Below, one piece after another: positions 34,350 through 45,697 of a stretch of DNA of 64,000 nucleotides. The notes below the pieces were generated by a model, which worked only from the letters and a program-made list of their open reading frames with translations, was not told the origin of the DNA and did not search any database. The first letter of the stretch is position 1. Every line of letters begins with the position of its first letter. A program made the translations under genes and the position numbers. This stretch comes from Primula veris (Eukaryota; Streptophyta; Magnoliopsida; Ericales; Primulaceae). The stretch covers positions 27,380,967 through 27,444,966 of the forward strand of contig OY821744.1 in NCBI GenBank assembly GCA_963682055.1, in the 5' to 3' direction.

Positions 34350-34580
34350 GAACACGACCGATCGTTTTGGACAGAACGACCGATCGTTTTGGTCCAAATA
34401 TTACCCAAGAGGTCAGAAATATACGACCGGTCGTTTTTCACAAACAACCGATCGTTTTTTGATCCAGAGAGGTCTGAAAAATTCGACCGATCGTTTTGAC
34501 AGACGACCGATCGTTTTTTGGTCCAGAGAGGTCTGAAAAATTCGACCGATCGTTTTGACAGACGACCGATCGTTAAACTG
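34350..34580 (-). repeat. CGACCGATCG repeats in 5' UTR of the gypsy derivative
   Basis: Units of about 60-66 bp built from ACGACCGATCGTTTT and AGAGAGGTCTGAAAAA boxes. They are the counterpart of the 68-bp array at 2700-3170 with different unit structure. They create a spurious minus-strand frame full of NDRS repeats. Confidence 0.85.
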
Positions 34581-35188
34581 CTAAAAATTATCGACACAAA
34601 AACATAAAATTTCGCAACACCTGTAAATTCCTTACATGGAACATATCACACAACTACATCAACATCTATTCGCATAAAATATTCACTGCCACTCAAGTTG
34701 ATAATTTGAAAACGCACTACATGAAACCATCAACTACACAATTCTTGCACTCTAATACTTCGCTACTCCTTGACATGTAAACTTATACCTCATACACACT
34801 ATATCAATCTACACACGCATACAAATAACACAAAAGTGCGAGGAATAACCCATCACGATACGTTATCCTAAAGCATCCAAGCGTCCTCGCATACTCTAGA
34901 ACTCTACATCGTTAAGGTATTTCTTCACACATACCGACGAGAGGTCCACCCACTAGTTTGGTGAGCCGGTATCAACAAGCGTCCTCATTGTCCCCAACTT
35001 GCCTCACATGTGGACTTTTATTTCATCTACTACTACGAAGTTCTAGCTACATGTCTTAAGCTAAATGCAACCCCCCGTTTTAGAAAAAGTTGAGTTTTTG
35101 GAAAAAGTTTTGTGAAAATGATACAATGGATCTTGGTCCAATGGTTACCCATCTTTCCGTCGTCCCAAAGTATACAAGAACCTAGTTC

Positions 35189-35200
35189 GCTCTGATACCA
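35189..35200 (-). other. Primer-binding site of the gypsy derivative
   Basis: GCTCTGATACCA on the plus strand (reverse complement of TGGTATCAGAGC), three bases from the LTR edge at 35204. Confidence 0.93.
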
Positions 35201-35203
35201 ACT

Positions 35204-36900
35204 TGTCACGCCCCAAAATCTGTAAGAACGAACATCGAGGCGTGACCTTTTTAAATAAAAGGAAAAAGAAACCCGTTGGTACAAAATTTAAATTTTAAAA
35301 GAAATAACTTGCGAGCTAAAGGAACAATTAATCAATTAAATATAAAAGTGTTTGCCAAACGCGGCTACAAGACGAGATAGTTTTGACAAGTTTATAGAAG
35401 AACATAAACGAATGTAAATTTCCCGTAGGCTACAACCTCAAAATATAATCTAAGTGAAAAGAAAGTGAAAGCCCCAAACCCATCTGACGCATTGCAATAG
35501 CCCTTATCCATACGTCTCAACCTAAGTTGTACCTGAAAGACAAAACTGTAACGGTGAGTCCCACGCACATACATAGACGGGACGGCACCACAAAATACCG
35601 TCACTCCATCCCATAAATGCAAGAACTCACAAACAACCACTACGATAATCAACGTATAAAAAGAAATATAATAATTTCGTACAACGTAATAAATCAAATA
35701 ACTCCAACACACATCTACAACAAACATGGACCTCTCACGCCACCTATCCCAGTCCGTAAGGTAGGTCATTCCGTATCCCTTCGGCCGTCTTATGTCCCCG
35801 GAATTAGGGATAGACATAGACCATTGCTAACAATAAAAGTAGATTTAAAGTGCGCACTTGGACCTCTCATGCCACTCGTCCCAGTCCGTAAGACGAGTCA
35901 TTCCCTATCCCCTCGGCCGTCTTATGTCCCCGGAATTAGGGAGAGACATAGACCATTGCCACTAATCTAAATCACAAGGCCTCGGCCAATAATATAAAAC
36001 CATTCAATTATCACATTCTCATACGTCACTTTAACATAATTCAACATAACCCATAAGCATAGGTGCTAGATTCACAACTAGCCAAACAACTCCAACAACA
36101 TAAAATCTCATTCAGACATTTTAACAAACAGCTTGTATGCATAAACTACAATTCATCTTTATTCAACATAAATTTATCCAATTTCATCAACAACTATATA
36201 ATCACATAATCAACTCATAAAACATGCAAACCCATCCATAATCTCATTAATTCGAAATTAATATGTCTCAAGTCTCAACTTCAACAATTCAAATAATGGA
36301 ATTAAAAGTAAAACAAATAAACCCCAATTAACAATTTAAGAACCTAATTAATATAAAAGGCAAAAACCCTCAATTAATAATAAACACAAAACCTAATCCT
36401 AACATACACACTCGTCTAGTCGCAATGGATAACCCCCGTTAACTTAGTGCGTAGAGGAGATGCTTCCGGTATGAGTCCGCTAATGGTGGTTTCTTCTTCT
36501 TCTTCCTAGGATTTGGAATCTCCCTTTTCTCTCGTTTTTTCTCTTTTCTCTCTTGATTTAGATTACTGCTTTGAAAAAGTGGGCTGATTTGAAGATGTAA
36601 AAACTGTTTTGAGAAAGTTTGTGAAAGCGAACTATTTGATCCCAAAAGTTTTAAAAGTTAACTAATGATCCAAAAATATTGTTTTACTAATCAAAAATAA
36701 CAAATTTTTAGAAATAAATCTATTGGGTCCTTTTTATTTATAAAATTAGTAACATGTTTTAAAAATAAAGTTTTTCGGAAGAGTTTCGGTTTTTGGCTAA
36801 AAATTAGTCGAGTGACCGGTTTTTGGTAAAATTTGTATAAAACATTTTTGGATAATTTAAATCATAAATAAAACCATTTATAAAAATACGGAATGTTACA
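35204..36900 (-). repeat. 5' LTR of the gypsy derivative, complete
   Basis: 1697 bp from TGTCACGCCCC to GGAATGTTACA, so its minus-strand reading starts TGTAACATTCC and ends GGGGCGTGACA. It contains two units of the 132-bp repeat (starting near 35727 and 35859). Each unit has an inverted pair CGTAAGACG ... CGTCTTATG that can form a hairpin. Confidence 0.92.
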
Positions 36901-36915
36901 GTGATGGAGGGAGTA

Positions 36916-38046
36916 ATTCCTTTACTGTTTCTGTGAACGGAATGGCTAACATCGGGGCTGGCACATGCAAAGATATTTGTTTTCTTTTAATACAATTTGG
37001 GCCGGTTCTGATTAAGAAAAAAATATTAAATAATCACCCACCTACTAATTAATCACTAGTTTTATTTTAAGGTGATTGGGTTGCATTATAATTTATAATC
37101 GTCAGCACCCACGTATTCCTTAACTCGGTTAGAGTAGGCATATACTATCTCTCCATGTAAACTCACTGCATCCTTTAGTACTATCCAAGGTAGTCTGATT
37201 TTTATTTTTGAAGTAGACAATTCCGATACCCAGCACATGGTTTGAAGTATTGAAGATATTTTGGTAGTTTGCCCGTGATATGGGTACAACTTGGGTGCGA
37301 GGTGGGTACGTTTGTGGGGTAAATTGACATTTTCCATAAGAGTAAGATCAAAAGTAAATTTAATAACAGTATAATCAAAGCTAGAAACAAATTAAGGGGT
37401 TATGATGTTGTATATAAGGAAAGATGTATCAGGTTATGTAAGGTTGTTTTGGGTAACAATATTTAATAGTTACTTTTGATATTATTTTCTGAAACGACTC
37501 TAGGGTTTCATTTTATTTTTTATGGTACTATTGCATTACCATACCGAAAATTTTAAATTTTTGTCATATAGTCGGTACCCATATTGACATTGTATCCGAT
37601 ACGACCTAAAAGTCTACGTGTTTATAATTTAAAATTAAACAATGTTAATGTCAAATTTTCAATTGGCTTACCAATCTTTCGTTTTCAGTTTTAAATAAAC
37701 CTATTTTCTGTGACTAAAACCTTGAATTTGTTCATGTATTTACCTTAAATTTCTTCATTTATCTACCTTAAACTTATTATGTATCTTTTAAAAAGACTTG
37801 TCATTCACGATCATATGTTTAGTAATAAAATTAAAACCACCCACCTACTAATCACTAGTTTTACTTCAAGTTGATTGGTTGCATTATAATCTGTAGTTTT
37901 TTTATGGGGAAATTTATGTTTAGTACCATATTATTAGCTTAATACAAGAAAACACAAAAAAAGTTAATTTTGTTTAAGCGTAGGTATAATTTAAACTTGA
38001 TATTACTATGATACCCTCCTTACTTATTGATATAGTTGTTTTATTT
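36916..38046. repeat. Block A copies 2 and 3 in AT-rich spacer
   Basis: 37018-37200 and 37640-37875 match different, overlapping parts of block A at 47690-48110 (shared text: CACCTACTAATCACTAGTTT, GTAAACTCA(C/T) near TCTCTCCAT, TTTTAAAAAGACTT). No gene is visible. The short minus-strand frames at 37086-37390 coincide with repeat sequence. Confidence 0.65.
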
Positions 38047-38209
38047 AGGGAAAATGATAATTTAGTACATATTTAGAAATATTAAACTACTAACAATATA
38101 GTAAAGAAATATTAATATACTCAAAAAATGTAAAAGAATCAAGGGACAAAAGGAAAAAACAATTCAATATAAAGGTCTAAGCACCAAAGTAAAAGAAAAT
38201 ATTGATACT

Positions 38210-38411
38210 TGTTGTAGGTTATTATTGGACTCTTGGGTCTTACTCATAGTGGGCCTAAGTTGGGTTTTCTACCTTGTATAACCCTAACCTCTATTATATA
38301 AACAAGGTTAGGATCCTCTTGTATTGATACATTCTGATTAATAAAGACTATTGTTTCCTCTCTCTCTATCTCCTTTATAATATATATACTGAGCTAATAA
38401 GACTCACAACA
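38210..38411 (+). repeat. Copia element 3, 5' LTR
   Basis: TGTTGTAGGTTATTATTGG to GACTCACAACA, 202 bp. Contains TATATAAACAAGG as a likely TATA box and AATAAA downstream. Confidence 0.92.
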
Positions 38412-39749
38412 CGTTATCAGCACTGCTCTCGGAGATCGAAGTACGAATTCTAGATTCAATAAACCTTGAGGTTTATCCGGGTTTTTTTTAGGATTTTGCT
38501 ATATCGAACTTCACCAACACACGTGAGGAAAGTATATATATTTTAACTCTTGTCTGGCTTTGTTAGACGTAATCTGTACATTATGCCTTGCGAATATATT
38601 AACAAACTACATGTTAATAATACAATAACATAACATCTACTAAGTATATGTGCTACTGGGATACGTCCATAACTACTACTATTTTGATATGGTTTGTGAT
38701 ATATGTATCTGTAATATATATATAATAATATGCAAGTTGCCATGAATATCTAGTACTATTGCATATGAAACTTCTCAGTGTACATATCCATGTTTGATAT
38801 GGTTGAAATTACTACTAGCATGAAAAAAAGACATATACTAACAAGTACAAAATTGAATTGTTTACTTCTGCTTGAGCCTTATATGCATAAATTCGTACAA
38901 ATTATATGTAATATTGTATGTCTAGCAAAAGCATATTTTTTTAGGGGTAAAATATAACATATGGAAATTCTATTGTACGTAAACCAATCAATAATTGGAT
39001 TGTAAATTGAAAATCATGTAATTGTAAAACATGTATTAATCTGCCGGATTAAATCTGCAACAAACTGAAACATATGTACTGATTTGTAATTCTCTAAAAG
39101 CTGTAAACTATTCTGTAAATTACTCAAGGACTAAACTGAAACTTGTCTGAAATTATGGATTGAAGCTGTAATAATGCTGTAAATAGATATATAGTTTGCT
39201 GAAATTACACGGATAGTCCCTATAGTATATTACATGTATAAAAACATTATATATGTGTTATAAAAGTCAATATTCGGTCTAAATATTCACCCACATGCAT
39301 ATATATATTTATTAAAAAGACAAGTGAATAAAAAATTGCATGTTAATTGAATAAATTGATATGTTTCCATGCATAATTTAACCACTTTGTATGTTAAAAA
39401 TTACCATATATAGAATTAATTGGTAATTAAAAATATATTGTTTGCTTACATGTTAAAACTACCATGTATAGAATTACTTATATGGAAATAAACCATAGAT
39501 AATTGATTGATATCTTGTTAGCATAATCAACATATCTTTTGATATTTGGTATGATATAATTTGTGTGATTGATAATCCTGAATTGATTTAGTTTATCACC
39601 AAATCTACTGCATGATTAGATATATATCATGAATATATTTTATACTGTCTTGTATATATATGTAGTTATCTAGAATAGATACATCTGTTATTTATTGCCA
39701 TGAATGGTGGAATTATGAAATCATATATATTCACATTTAAGTTGGAAAA

Positions 39750-42700
39750 ATTATAAATCTTCCCTAAATAGGCTCATCTATTTGGATACGATGTCTAGGA
39801 AAGATATAGGCGGAAGTCGATATCCTAATGAGGTCGGATTTTAAGTGGCATTCGTGCCCTCAACCCTCACCGTATTTCCTGGTCGTTTTTCAATTAGAGC
39901 TACCGAAAGGGGTTGACTAAATAATAATTTCCCCGAGTGTGTTTATATAGTGATGTATGTTTCGCCGAATTGGTATTTCACTATCGACCCGTCGTTCGAT
40001 CAATGAGAACCGATTCACATGAGAAGCAAAACTAATGTTTTCGAACCTGTCGTTTCGAAAAAACATTTGTGCATGTGCAAACCATAAACATATAAACTAG
40101 TCGTTTTATATGATAAATAATCCAGAAATCCCAACACATGTTGTATGCCATCTATGATGAAAAAAATCGTAAAACATACTTGCGAAATGAGTGTTTAAAC
40201 GTTGATTTTAATACGTCACCACATGTTACTCACCCTGATGTGTGAAAATGTGATTCCCAAATTTTTTTTGGCTGCCATCTTTGATGAGTAAAACATGAGT
40301 TTGTTGTTACCCTTAGGATGAATGCTAAGGCGTTGATTTTATTCCGCCGCCACATTTTAGACGTGATGACGTCTATGGTGAACAAATGTCTGAAATTGAC
40401 ATATTGGAGCAATCCTTCACCAAAATACTAGCTTGGAAATTGTATTCCATAAGCAGTATCGTGAATTTATATTCACCATGTTCCTTTATCGCCCATCTAT
40501 TATTGGATAAGAAAATTACCCCGGTGAGTAGTTTTAATCCTATTGGGTCAATGGCGAATTGTTTGCCCGATATTAATTCTATTCGTGTACATTTTTTTTC
40601 CACGAATCGAGAACCAAGACAAGTGTTATTTGTCTTGAACTGTCGCGATCCTAATGAATCGCCTAGCCAAGCGAGATTTTAGACAATCGTGAAAATCGAG
40701 AACCTATGGCTCCAAGACAGTAATTGAAAGGAACAATATGGCCCATTGTCACAAAGCAAGAGATAATGCTCAAGGAGGCAACTCTATGCTATAAAGACAA
40801 TGTCATGCATGGTTACTCCTTAAATAGTTCAAAACTATTATAAAGGTGAAAAAACCGATGCCAATGTGGTTAAAGATAACTGAAAGGAAACTCTTGAGAC
40901 CCCTGATTTTGTGGCTCAAATAAGTTTGGTACCTTTCTTTATTGATTTTGATAAATCATTGAGCCATTTTTTCGCTCATCTGGATTATGTTTTTCCATTT
41001 GGATTATGATTTTTCCATTTGGACATACTTTTGGATTGTGGTTTGCCTATTTACGAAATTTCTCTAAATAATTTAAAGTGCTTTGAGCAAATTCCTTTGA
41101 CAAATGTGGCCAAACTTTAAATTATAAAATTTTAGGCAATACTTGTGGTGTAGTTGGTTTTCTGGAAATAGTGGGTAACAGTGTACCACATAATTTCACC
41201 ATCTACTTGCCTAAAATAGTACTCAGTGACAACGATTCTGGATCTGTCGTTCCAAATCAAAATCTTTGGTAAAACCAAACTGATTTGTCAAATATGAGGT
41301 CTTATACTCATATAGGTCCTGCCGTACCTTGTTGAGTTATAAAATATTCGAGAAAACCAGTGTTATCTGGTAATAGCTCATAAAAGAATTGAAATTTCTT
41401 TACATAGCCTCCATTCAATACGACCAAAAGCGTATTTTAGAGGAGTTGAAATTTCTTTCAAGTGGTTGCTACCACATTCTTTAAAGCATTTAAAGTTACC
41501 TTATCATTTCGCCTGTCGTCGAAATGATAAATGATTTAGATGCTAAGACATGATTGTCTGTATTATCATTCGCCTGTCGTCGATTGATAAGAGCGTTTTG
41601 ATATTGTGGCATTGACCGGATGAGATATTCTCGGGTCAAAAGACGATGCTTGATTTATAATCGCATCGCATTTGGATTCTCTCGGAGAATATATTTCTTA
41701 ATCCGAAATTCATGCCACTAATGCTCACTTTGAAAGACCAGTATGTGAAAAGATCACGAAATGAACTCGTAGAATTCTTGTAAAGAATTGAAGGAGTTAT
41801 TGTGGACTTATCCAACCATAAGACGGACCATAAATATAAATGGTTATGATTGATGCATCGACAATAGGTCACATGATTATTGTTGTCCACAGAAATGCAG
41901 TATTTCCCAAACTTTTAGCCCTATCATTAAGTTGATGGCTCATGATCCGGATTATCCTGAAAAGTCTAGTCGACTTGATAATTCCGAAGAGTAAGAATCG
42001 AAATTTCGATTTGAATTACTTGAGTTTGGAAATTGAAATTGAACATCCTGTCGATTATGTTCAGACCCAAATGGACTCACGGAAAGTTTGATGATGCGAC
42101 TGCAAATGGTTGCGGCACTTCTTGGTCTTGCGCACCAAGATTTATATTTCCGTGTGGGGTCATGCTATTTTGCTGCATTGGTCCGTCATAAAGGCCCATA
42201 GACACTCAAACACCATATTCGTACTAGCTGGTTACTGGTTATGAGCCAGAAGTCTCATATTAACTCGTGTTTAGAGTGATTAATAAATATTTTGATTGAG
42301 CCGCTATAGCGTTCAAAATATGGACCTCTGAAGGGGACATAAGTCGATTATGAATCTCCTGCCTATCATTTGATAGAGTAACCTTGGCAAGCGATCTCTT
42401 TACTGCATGATATGCAAAAGTGACATCGCTAAGACTGTTCTCCCCGTCGTTAGGGGGAGATTTGCATGTTATCATTGATAAGGAACGACGTGAAATAACG
42501 TGGCATAACCCACTCAGTCTTAGCTTGATCCCCAAAACTGCACTTAGTGATAAGTAAGTGCATAGACTCCCTCAAGTCTAACTAAATTCCAGACGCATTT
42601 AATGACTTTATGGGATGTCACGAGATCATTTATACCTGCTGGAAAATGCTTGCAAGGATAGACGTTCCTGTCGGACGCCGTGTTCCTGTCGTAACACGTT

Positions 42701-44350
42701 GCTTTGGCTGAACCTGCCAAGCAAAGTACGCTGCCGTCGGCCGTCAGTCTGTCGTCCTTCCCAAGATATAAGGAAGTTGACCGGTTCTTAATTCGTTCAG
42801 CCCCAGAGGTGGTGAACTGAAACTCGTTTGTTGCACGAGATTATAAAGGATCAAGGAGATGTGTGATTTCCTCCTCATCCTAAGAATCTCGAAATATCTG
42901 TCGATCATGATATCTTAGACGATATTGAAGCGAAACGAGTCTATCATTGATTACTTGTTCATATATTCAGTGACGACTGATAATATGAACAAATTATGAC
43001 AGAGAACCATATACCGTTGCCTGAAGTCAACGTAGAATAGACTAAACTAATGAAAACTTGCAATCCAAGTAGACTCCTTAGCGAAAGTGTGTTCGGACCT
43101 GTAGATCCAACACCACCAATGTTAAACGAGTTCGTTTATTTCGTTATTCGTAAGGAAAATTGATGAGAATAATAAGATTGTAGAATGCTCGCCTAGTAGC
43201 GCAAGGTTTCTCTCACACCTTGGAATTGATTACGAGATGGTTGATTTCCTTGAAATGGACATTATAATAGTCCCCTACTTTATCAGTTTAGTAGTTTTCG
43301 AAAAACTGAGTATGCAGCCATGAATGTGGCCACGGTTTTATCTCTATGGGGATTTAGACAAAGCGATATAGATGAAGGTCCCTGTGTGATTTCATAATGC
43401 TTGAATCAAGTAGTTCCTGACAACGGAACACGATCTCAATTAAATGAGACGTTCACTATATGGATTAATATAATCCGAGCGGATGTGGTATACCCGCCTA
43501 AGTGAGTACTTGATTAGCTTGGGATACTTGAACAAGTATTATGCCCTTGCGTGTTTTATTACGCGGTCCATTTTTTTGGATTTGCTTTCGAGATGAAGGA
43601 TCTTGGGAAGACACAGTAGTGACTCGGCCTGATGATCGAGTTCCGTAAAGATTGAATCTAAGTCCATGATTCAGACTACACCCAGAAGGTGTTATGACGT
43701 TTTAGTCATTATGACGCTAAGTCGTCAGATTCTCCCATGATCGTTCGATCACTAGACGTTGATATAGACCCGGTCCGTCCCTGATGAGACGACAAAGAGA
43801 TATTGAACCATGATGTTCATATCTAAGTACAATAAGCGCATCATTGTACTTGGTCTAATGTACTAGGACGAACATCTTGTCTGCTGTGAATGGTATAGCT
43901 CGACACAGCATCACGCTAACACGCTGCCATCGAAATGGCACTATAAAGACACATTCCCTTACCTTATGATAATTTTGGAAGTGGGATAGTTTATCCCATT
44001 TGCGTCATCGAGCGTACCTACCCCCTTCGGTACTCGAATTAACGCAACCCTTTTTCGGTTATACCGATGCCGGTTACTTATCAGACCTGCATAAGGGATA
44101 TTCCTAACATAGCCTGTCTTTACTATTAGGAATAAGACAATATCTTGAAGGTCTTGGAATGACTCCAAACGAATCACTCTGATCTACTCGTGCTCTATGA
44201 GACGACTAGAGAGTGTATATGGCTTCGAGCTCGTATTAGCCATATTTGAATTACATATGTTCTGTCTCATGATACAGATAAAACACTTGTCTTATTTGAG
44301 GACAACTTGTTGTTATCGATCAAGAGAGACATGACTAGATTATGATATTT
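39750..44350 (+). pseudogene. Copia element 3 gag-pol relic
   Basis: Only short islands remain. Near 40388-40530 a Gag-like stretch reads MSEIDILEQSF; near 44057-44095 an RNase H island reads YTDAGYLSDLHK, typical of Ale/Retrofit-type copia; near 44165-44205 another RNase H island precedes ECIWLRA-like text, and near 44300 LFEDN. Stops and frameshifts occur throughout, so no protein can be made. The lineage call rests on these islands and on the short LTRs. Confidence 0.72.
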
Positions 44351-44379
44351 AGCATTCGAAATAAATCTTCACATATGAA

Positions 44380-44625
44380 GTTTAAGAGCATCCTGTCGAA
44401 TGCTCATTTTATTCCACGTTATATTTTCTTGCATACAGTCGTGTGCAAGTAAATGAGGCATCCAGTCGAATGCTCGTACTCTTTATTCGAATATGAAATC
44501 ATTACACCCAGTCGTGTGCAAGTGAGCGGAAGCATCCAGGTGAATGCTTATTGCACTAATTAATACTTAGTCGAAATCCTCGCATTCTGTCGTGTGCAAG
44601 TGAGGGGGAGCATCCAGCCGCATGC
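44380..44625 (+). repeat. Tandem GCATCCAGTCGAATGCTC / CAGTCGTGTGCAAGTGAG repeats
   Basis: Three to four diverged units of about 70-90 bp alternating these two boxes, just after the coding relic in the 3' part of copia element 3. Confidence 0.78.
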
Positions 44626-44629
44626 TCGT

Positions 44630-45075
44630 GTACTCTTTTTGTCCTTAGACCAAGGTTTTTTCCCACTGGGTTTTCCTTGTCAAGGTTTTTAGCGAGACAC
44701 GTTCCCATCTTATCTCACTTAAGATTGCCGAAATTAGGGGGAGTATCCTGTTGTATACTTCTTACCACGGTGTACTCTTTTGTCCTTCGACTAGAGCTTT
44801 TTTCCACTGGGTTTACTCTATCAAGGTTTTGACGAGGCACCTGTTTTGTGGTTGATCCCCTACTACTACTACTACTACTGTTGCACTCTTTTTCCTTCAA
44901 TCAGAGATTTTCCCATTGGGTTTGTTCTGGCAAGGTTTTGATGAGGCACACTGTTTTGTGGTTAGTTAATTACATGGAATTTCGGTCTATATCATTCGGC
45001 TACACAGTTTCTCCTAGGTACCGGTTTTGTCCCACACTGGGTTTTCCGGCCCTAAGGTTTTTATGCGTTTAGCAC
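44630..45075 (+). repeat. Copia 3'-UTR repeats (ACTCTTTT...CCCACTGGGTTTT...CAAGGTTTT)
   Basis: Four diverged units, each with a TGTACTCTTTTTGTCC-like start, a CCCACTGGGTTTTCC box and a CAAGGTTTTGA(C/T)GAGGCAC end. This repeated 3' segment is familiar from plant Ale-type copia elements. The short plus- and minus-strand frames here are products of the repeats. Confidence 0.8.
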
Positions 45076-45140
45076 TGCGAATGAATTCGACTCAGATCGA
45101 CAGCATGAAGACGAAGAAATCAAGACGTCCAAAGGGAAAG

Positions 45141-45342
45141 TGTTGTAGGTTATTATTGGACTCTTGGGCCTTACTCATAGTGGGCCTAAGTTGGGCTTTC
45201 TATCTTGTATAACCCTAACCTCTATTATATAAAGAAGATTAGGGTACTCTTGTATTGATGCATTCTGATTAATAAAGACTATTGTTCCCTCTCTCTATGT
45301 CTCCTATATAATATATATACCGAGCTAATAAGACTCACGACA
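45141..45342 (+). repeat. Copia element 3, 3' LTR
   Basis: 202 bp, TGTTGTAGG to GACTCACGACA, aligned end to end with the 5' LTR. Confidence 0.92.
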
Positions 45343-45697
45343 ATACTTAATTAATAAGGTAAAAACAAAGATAAGAAAATGAAAAGAATTAAATAAAATA
45401 CAAAATAAATGAAAAAATTGCGTGGATAGAGAGAGATAGATGAGTTTAAATGCACTCCTAAACTTGTGGAGATATGATATGTAAGCTATATAATAGGAAC
45501 TAGTTTATATTTATGATATTATAACTCAAGGACAACTTCGGTATATTAGTGATGCTATGTACTTTACTTTAATAAAGATTTTAACAAGGTTTTTTTGACA
45601 ATTAAGTTTGTAGAAATATATTAAACCATCATTTTCCCTTTTTTTTTTAATTATTATTATATATAAATCGGTTGGTAATCTACTATTTTGTCTATTT

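Larger units (their letters stand above)
31509..36900 (-). mobile_element. Gypsy deletion derivative with perfect 5-bp target duplication
   Basis: Flanked by GTGAT at 31504-31508 and 36901-36905. Minus-strand order: 5' LTR (35204-36900), PBS (35189-35200), UTR repeats, Gag (34111-33290), then directly a 3' LTR (33287-31509). All of Pol is missing: the inner edge of the 3' LTR is fused to sequence that in the left element lies inside Gag (GATGCCAATTG at 1671). Because both outer LTR ends and the target duplication are intact, either the deleted form transposed with trans-acting enzymes or Pol was lost after insertion. Confidence 0.93.
31257..36913. mobile_element. Stowaway-like MITE, split by a gypsy element
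   Basis: The left part 31257-31508 begins CTTCTTTCGTACCTAAATAA, and the right end after the gypsy insertion is GGAGGGAG (36906-36913). TA lies on both outer sides (31255-31256 and 36914-36915). Together they read as a roughly 260-bp Tc1/mariner-type MITE with the CTCCCTCCGTCC-style end of Stowaway elements, somewhat diverged. The gypsy element sits a few bases inside its right end. Confidence 0.72.
38210..45342 (+). mobile_element. Copia element 3 (Ale/Retrofit-like), decayed
   Basis: The 7133-bp insertion is bounded by ATACT (38205-38209 and 45343-45347). It has 202-bp LTRs at both ends and a CGTTATCAGCAC primer-site-like motif directly after the 5' LTR. LTRs differ at roughly 14 positions by eye, so it is older than copia element 1. 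No long frame survives. Confidence 0.92.
38047..45639. mobile_element. Small TIR element (MITE-like) split by copia element 3
   Basis: The left end AGGGAAAATGATAATTTAGT and the reverse complement of the right end, AGGGAAAATGATGGTTTAAT, form an inverted repeat, followed by TA.ATTT on both sides. Without the copia insertion it is about 460 bp and has no coding capacity. The superfamily is not assigned; no convincing target duplication. Confidence 0.6.

Noticed and set aside
34307..34597. Minus-strand 96-codon ORF with NDRS repeats
   Set aside because: It is produced by the CGACCGATCG repeat array in the gypsy 5' UTR.
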